Positions 58,261-64,000 of a stretch of DNA of 64,000 bases are shown piece by piece (position 1 is the stretch's first letter; each line of letters starts with the position of its first letter). Below the pieces are notes generated by a model. It was not told the DNA's origin. It saw only the letters and a list, made by a program, of their open reading frames with translations, and made no database searches. The stretch covers positions 108,170,625-108,234,624 of the forward strand of contig CM060911.1 of NCBI GenBank assembly GCA_030737875.1, given 5' to 3'. The position numbers were made by a program, and so were the translations under genes. This stretch comes from Allium sativum. Its lineage: Eukaryota; Streptophyta; Magnoliopsida; Asparagales; Amaryllidaceae.

Positions 58261-59250
58261 GAATAATTAAAGATTAGTGGGAATAATTCAAGGTCGACCA
58301 AAGGTTAGAATAATTAAATGACCTTGATAAATATGGGCAATTTGGGTATTTTACGGTCGGACCAATTAGTAATCATTAAATATTAGTGGGAATTATAATA
58401 TAAATAGATTAATAAGGTTTACTGGTACGTTTTTATTAACGAGTCATTAAAAACCGAAATCGGGACTGAAACCGAAACCGAAACTAGAAAAAATTCAACC
58501 GTCCGAAACAGAAACCGAGTTCTCGAACCTTGATTACAACAGATTATCTACTTATGATCACATGATTAATTGGAGATATAATGTGAATCCTATATGCGTT
58601 CTATGCAGTGGCATAACCAAAAAATTTACTTGAGGGGACAAAACAACAATGTTAGGGGGTTCGAGGGTGGTAGCCTCCGATTTTTTTTATGTTGAGGATA
58701 TGATTATATATATAAAGATCATTTGACATCATCAAACAAACACAACTAAATATAACTATATCATTATATTCGGTTACAAACCTAAGATTTCATCGATTTT
58801 ATTCAAATTGTTGCAAAATAACTATTTTTGGTGACTAAAATCATTTCAGATGAATGGGTAATATGGTATAAGAAATCAGATTATATATCAAATTTTTTTA
58901 ATTTAGTAATTAACATAAAGAGAGAGATTTATAGTGTAAACAGCTAAGCTCTTTTATTGAGCTGAACATCATACATCCTAAAATGTTGAAGAACACATCT
59001 ATCTGAACTCTATGGCAAAAGGTAATAAATCAAAATCAGCATACCGCTATTAGCTGTGTTTTAAAACCAGTGTACTTTCAAACCATAATTTCAATTTTAG
59101 TACACTTGCCCCAATTTAAGTTTTAGCAAACTGAAATCAAAGCTTCAACAATCAAAGTAACAATGCAAATAAACCAAACTATAATAAACTCAACTCAGGC
59201 TCAACAATGAAAAAGACTTAGAAGAATAAAATTTCAGCAATTAAAATGAT
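58261..59250. other. AT-rich host DNA, no gene recognised
   Basis: No ORF of note. A short run of AACCGAAA-type repeats is at 58450-58520. The segment near 58606-58680 (GCAGTGGCATAACCAAAAAATTT... followed by AGGGGACAAAA and GGGGGTTCG) looks like a degenerate copy of a common plant repeat, but I cannot name the family. Confidence 0.4.
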
Positions 59251-59454
59251 TTATTTACCACCCAATTTTGGAGCCTGGAATGGAAGAAACGACGGCTCGT
59301 TGGAGACCTGGGAGGCGGCCCACTGGGTCGGGACCTGGGAGGCGGCTTGCTGGAGCTGGACGTGGGAGGCGGCTCGCTGGATTTGAAGGCACGCGTTTAG
59401 GGTTTCTTTATTTTTCTTCGTGATGCGTGAGGAAGTAGAAAACGTTCCTATCAA
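59251..59454 (-). other. GC-rich segment with three in-frame 27-bp repeats; possible exon, unrecognised
   Basis: Three 27-bp units (59306-59332, 59333-59359, 59360-59386) share A-C-(C/G)-TGGGAGGCGG. Because 27 is a multiple of three they give a repeated AASQV-type peptide in a 67-codon minus-strand frame. The composition is unlike the surrounding AT-rich DNA. It could be a gene fragment carried by a transposon or a small exon; no family is recognised. Confidence 0.35.
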
Positions 59455-61716
59455 TTTTTTTTTCGTTAACCAATTTTTCTAGGAGGGGTACGTACCTCGC
59501 TGGATTTTGATAACGCTGGAAAACGAGATGGGTTTCCTGAAATCCAAATTCCAAGTCAATGATAACTAAATACAGTCATCAAATTAATTTTACAAAGCAG
59601 GTGATGTATCCATAACAACAGAAAACAACAAAAGCATAAATTATCAAATTACAAACAAAGCGCACATAGTGGAGTACAAATTAATGTATACATATGTAAC
59701 GATGTGCGATCGTCGCATAGAAATAAAGGGATGAACTAGACGTAATTGTGTTGAGAGGACACGAAAAATCAAATAACTATTTGGTATTGGTTAATTAGTT
59801 TAAAAAAATTAGCTTGAGTCATTTATTAAATTATTTCCAGTTTTTCACTGACTTGTATTTTACTATCAAATAATTATATTTGTCAACGACCCTATGCCAA
59901 TTAATGTGCTCACCAATATTTTTATTAATAAATGAATATATAATGATTAACGCATTTATTCTAGCAGTTATTTGTGCTTTTATGCATTTGATATAAAATC
60001 CACGGGGGAACTTGCACCAATGAACATTTTTATTGATATCAGTTATCATTTATTAATTATGATCTACAAATGTGGTTAGATGTATTACCAACTGATTGAT
60101 ACATGTAAATTCACAGTGTAGTGAGTAGTTAGTCTGCATAGAAAACTTGGTAGGCTTAGTCAGATGTAATAGTGCTAATCTTGAATTGTGAACAAAAGTT
60201 GACATTTACACAACTGAATAGTAAATCAAAATAGGTAATGTGGTATTAAGAGTAAGTTAAAGACTCTAGATTAGTAAGAGTGATTTGCAAATGCTATCAT
60301 GAGGTACATCAGCGCATGTTGCAACCATTTTACCATATCCTGTCAAATACTTGTTGTAAACAAATTAGGTATTATTGAATAAACAATCCAAATAAATGTT
60401 GCGTATTAAGTAGCATAATGTATGCATGTTAACAAATATTCCATGCCCTAAACAGTCATATAGTATAGTTACAGTTATCACAACAACATAGTGTAAGAAA
60501 ATATTTGAGCACATGAATTTGTTAGTGCTATATTGAAGATTAATTATGTAAGGAAATAAGTCATGAAGCTAAGTGGCATAAATTACACAGAACATATAAA
60601 CCATGCATGCATAAACGTCAAACTAACATCAGTTAAATCGACTGCTGTATTTGAAGGCATATGATATTAAATGTGTGGTACTGTCAGGTTTTTAACATGG
60701 TTATTAAAAATACTTATAATATACCGTTGCCTTTGAAACTGTATTGCCACACTGATATTCGTAGTTAAAATTCTACACGAAAAACATTTGCACCACATAA
60801 AACAAAATGGTAAACATCAATCACAACCATAATCTGAGAATTGGCACCTTAGTTATAATGCTGAAAATGTATGCACTTTGTTGTTGTAGGACCATTAAAT
60901 ACTTATAAATTTCTTGCCATCTTCCTTGTGTCATTCGCATAGGGAGGCATAAAAATTATACAGAGGCAGATCAACAAACTCTTAACAGTAGTTTTTACAC
61001 TTCCTCCAAGTATTTGTAAATCGTTTCTTAGCTCTTTTCAATGCAAGAACCAACACTTAGCCCGGGAAAACTTGCATATATTGAAATAAACACAACATAC
61101 AAATATATTCACATGGTGTAATTTAAAAAAACAGTTGTAAATCTTGCAACAATCCGTGGACTAAAAAATGCAAATTAATGTCTTAAGTGGGCAGACACAG
61201 ATACAAATTTTGTTTGCTGATTTATGATAGCTAAGGCTATGCCTTATATATCCATCCCTCAACGAAAGCATACTCACGTAGTTGAGAAGTTAGGACTTGG
61301 TAGAAATAAACTGAGAGCCATTAAATTTATCAGTATATATATATGGTATGTTAACAGGTATCATTAATTGACTTTAAATGGAGATGCACAATTTCTTCGC
61401 CCTCCCTTTCAGAGGAGGATTGCCACGATATTACCAAAATTTTGATGAGAAAAAAGTAACCCTTACAGGTTAAAATAGAATGAAAGACAGGATTCCGTAA
61501 GAAATTTTCATAGTACATACTACATGTTAAAGAAAGGTTTAGAAGGAAATATATATTATTTTTGGTCACTTTATTCATGCACAACTTAGCAAACATAAAA
61601 AATGCAGGAAATATAAAAGCAGTAATAGGAGAACACAAAATTTAAATATTTTGCATTTCTACAAAATGAGAGCATGGTTAGTTGTCTTCATTTTATTCTT
61701 TGACTAACCGTAGTAT
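59455..61716. other. AT-rich host DNA, no gene recognised
   Basis: Composition is uniform, with no LTR motifs, no long ORF and no RNA gene visible. Short ORFs (59831-60049 and 61351-61638, minus) have no recognisable features. The last three bases (TAT, 61714-61716) may be the TSD of the CACTA element. Confidence 0.5.
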
Positions 61717-61812
61717 CACTACAAGAAAAAGCGCAAATAGCGACATATTTTTAGCAGCGGAAAATTCCATCGCTAATTAGCGACAGATTTTCGTGGAATA
61801 TGTAAGTAGTAA
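61717..61812. mobile_element. CACTA (En/Spm-type) transposon terminus, interrupted by F
   Basis: CACTACAAGAAAAA is the classic terminal inverted repeat of plant CACTA DNA transposons. It is followed by subterminal motifs AGCGACATATTTT, ATCGCTAATTAGCGAC and CGACAGATTTT in both orientations, as expected for transposase-binding subterminal repeats. Only 96 bp are present before LTR F begins; the remainder should lie beyond the window. Confidence 0.8.
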
Positions 61813-64000
61813 TGTAACGACCCAGAAAATCTGAACCAATTTAAAAATTTTAAATTGGCTAAAATAATGGATTTTAAATATTTAAAATAAATATTTTAAA
61901 TAATGGCGATGAAAACTGAGTTTGAATCGACAATTGAAAACGAATATAATTAATTATAATTATAAACAAGGCCTGAAATGGCGCTGTAGTTTCGAAAAAT
62001 TGAATTCAAACTTTGTCGGACTGTATCGGGTGCAAAACAAAACAAATTTTAGTGAAACCAAAAATATTTAAATCTGTTAGTGAATACCTTTCCAACGAAT
62101 CTGAAAAATCGAAATTTGATAGCGGGAATCAAAAGCTATGTCCAGTTGAAAATTCTGAATAGTCGCTATGGAATTCAGGCCCTTAAAAATGGACATTTTG
62201 CAAACGACCTCGGATTTCGACGAAACCACTTTTGTTGGATCCGTGATGTCAAATTATTGCTAGGTTTCAAATTTCATAATTTTTCGAATCAATATGTGAG
62301 CGTGGCAAAGGAAAACGCGTTTGACCGGTTTCAGTTGATTTTAATCGACTGGAAATTGGCCATTTTTCAAACGGTCTCAGAATTTGATGAAACTAGTTTT
62401 GTTAGGACCGTATTGTCAATACGAAGCTAGAAAATATTTTTCGAGAATTTTTCTAGTTAGTATGTGACCCCGATAATTTGAAATGTACGTTTAAAATTCA
62501 ATATAGTGATTTAAATGTAAATCTAACGGAAACTGATTGTAACAGCCGAATCAACCTACGATATATATCCCATTGTGTTCGGAATGGGGGTAATACGCTA
62601 TGGGCGACAGGTGGTGGGCCTCGTTTAGAGGTCGTATGAAAAGTCAACTTTATATATATATTAAAAAAAAAGATCATTCTCTCTCCTCTCCCCTTTATCT
62701 CCTCTGCCCCCCCCCCCCCCCGTTCATTTCAATTTCAAACAAAAAAAAAACGAACGCAGCAACCCTCGACGGAGCCGCCTCCAACCACCTCCGCGCCATC
62801 GCCGGAGGACCCCCACCACGCTGCCGATCCCGCTCCTCTCCACCTCGACGCACCTGAACCCCCCCTCGCGGCGCATCCGCCCCCCGGAAGCCATCGCGAC
62901 GCCCAATTCGCGAGCCCCCCGTTCGCGGCCACTGAAGCCACCGCCTGCTCCTCCTCCTACCGCCGAGCCTGACGACCCCCCCTTCTTCGCAGATTACAGT
63001 AAGTAGTTGTTATTTTATTTTTATTTTAATTATGTAAATTCTGATTTTTAAAAGGTTTAAATTCTGATTTTTTTTTAAAGGGTTTAAAACTGATTTTTAA
63101 AAGGTTTAAAACTGATTTTAAGTTTAAGATATAAATAGAAAAAGATTTGAACTTTAAATAGAAAAAGATTTGAACTTTAAATAGAAAAAGATTTGAACTT
63201 GGATAGAAAAGATCATATTTTTAAAATAGAAAAGACGGAATTTTTATTAAGTAGAAGAAGTAAGATATGATTTTTGTATTTTTAAAGTAATAAAAATATA
63301 ATTTTTACATCATAGGAATATTAAAAATATAATCTTTATTTTTGAAAAGGCGGAATCTATATTTTTGAAATGCAATTTTTATATATTGAATAACATAGTA
63401 AAAATTCGATTTTTACATATGTAGAGAATACGGGCAACGAAAGCGACGAAAGGCGAGATTGGCGAAGATTTCTCTAAAGGAAGAGTCGTAGTATTGGATA
63501 GCTATTGGTGAGAATTTCTCACTCTTCAATTTCTTTTTCTAGCTATATATATGTGTGGAAATAAAAGTGAATTGCTATATATAAATATATATATATATAT
63601 ATACGCCCCTCGTCCACAAACCATGGACGATATTTATTGGTTGAAATTGTTGTGAAGATTGATTGATAGCGAATGGTTGTTTGGGATTGTTTGTGATTGA
63701 TATTGGTTGATTGTGGTTGAAAAATACCCGTTTGTGGTTGAGAAATATTTGGTTGAAACCACATAGGATTAGTTTGTGGAAATGAAATAAATATATACAT
63801 GCCACTTGCGTGCGAATTAGATGCATGATCCCCATTGTCAAAAACCGCGAGGTTTTAAGGTAGAGCGAGGAGCCGTACTAGGGACGGTCCCGGTTTTAAC
63901 TACCCTGCCGTTATGCTGCCGAAATTTTGAATAATATTCGTGTGTTTGAATTATTTTCATCTGCTTAAACTATATTTATTCAATGAACAGAAAACCTTCA
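61813..64000 (+). mobile_element. LTR F (plus-strand, mosaic of H-like and G-like sequence), cut by the window end
   Basis: It starts TGTAACGACCCAGAAAATC, the reverse complement of the H LTR end, so it reads on the plus strand. 61813 to about 62120 follows H; about 62120-62640 follows G; 63020-63540 follows G (ATAAAAAT hairpins); 63540-64000 follows H. A TATATATATATTAAA box lies at 62650-62664. It is followed by a CT/GC-rich exon-like leader with no ATG (about 62680-62998) that ends at ACA|GTAAGTAG and a T-rich stretch. Plus- and minus-strand ORFs in the leader overlap and are not conserved. The possible left TSD is AGTAA (61808-61812). Confidence 0.82.
62650..62998 (+). promoter_or_regulatory. 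Core promoter and exon-like leader of LTR F
   Basis: A TATATATA box is followed by TCATTCTCTCTCCTCTCCCC and about 300 nt of C-rich sequence, then a consensus 5' splice site (GTAAGT at 62999-63004) and intron-like T-rich DNA. It occupies the same position as the leaders of G and H although the sequences differ. Confidence 0.5.

Noticed and set aside
61351..61638. 95-codon minus-strand ORF with hydrophobic stretches
   Set aside because: AT-rich random-looking translation, no family resemblance and no repeat or neighbour support.
62080..62430. A 116-codon plus-strand ORF in F with similar minus-strand ORFs in G (8832-9044, 16459-16704) and H (53634-53843), resembling a conserved LTR protein
   Set aside because: All start at GTG rather than ATG. 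Differences between copies are mostly amino-acid changing, and the ORF lies in U3 upstream of the promoter. The conservation looks nucleotide-level.

Overview
This window is nuclear DNA from a plant whose species I cannot name. It is AT-rich and non-coding almost throughout. The only recognisable protein-coding capacity is one decayed Ty3/gypsy (chromovirus-like) gag-pol gene on the minus strand. Four primer-binding sites match the 3' end of plant initiator tRNA-Met, several LTR ends and 5-bp target-site duplications (TSDs) are visible, and a CACTA transposon terminus is present. I see no resolved host gene, no rRNA or tRNA gene and no CRISPR array. Most short ORFs lie inside LTRs and are not genes. 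I use letters A-F, plus G and H, for the elements; these names are mine.

Left cluster (1-19866). An old LTR remnant E (17487-19866) was hit by LTR A (1-2749 plus 17002-17486, left end outside the window). LTR A was then hit by a complete non-autonomous element G (2755-16996, TSD GTTAT). G consists of two nearly identical 6.6-kb LTRs around only 1,025 bp of internal DNA.

Right cluster (19906-58006). A solo LTR B (TSD TATGT) contains H, a long-LTR Ty3/gypsy element (20086-54109, TSD GAATC with one mismatch). The 3' LTR of H received element C, whose own 3' LTR was later lost together with 166 bp of the H LTR. The surviving 5' LTR of C was hit by D (29399-40283, TSD GTAAT), a second complete non-autonomous element with 4.45-kb LTRs and 1.97 kb of internal DNA. 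This is a four-level nest.

Right flank (58007-64000). This holds about 3.7 kb of low-copy-looking AT-rich DNA with one short GC-rich tandem repeat, then a CACTA end (61717-61812). The CACTA end is interrupted by F, a plus-strand LTR that runs out of the window and is a mosaic of G-like and H-like sequence.

Working model (inference). The families share one architecture: a short U3, a TATA box roughly 0.45-1.1 kb from the U3 end, and a very long R-U5. In G, H and F the R begins with a GC/CT-rich, exon-like leader ending at a 5' splice-site-like sequence. In H a good 3' splice site lies 12 nt before the gag ATG, so gag may be expressed by splicing out about 4.2 kb of U5, PBS and leader. Around the PBS and PPT the autonomous-type H and the non-autonomous G and D share small hairpins, several with compensatory base changes between families. 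This suggests cis-acting RNA signals (packaging, dimerisation, reverse transcription) that could let G and D use proteins from an H-like relative. H itself is dead: six in-frame stops and a frameshift.
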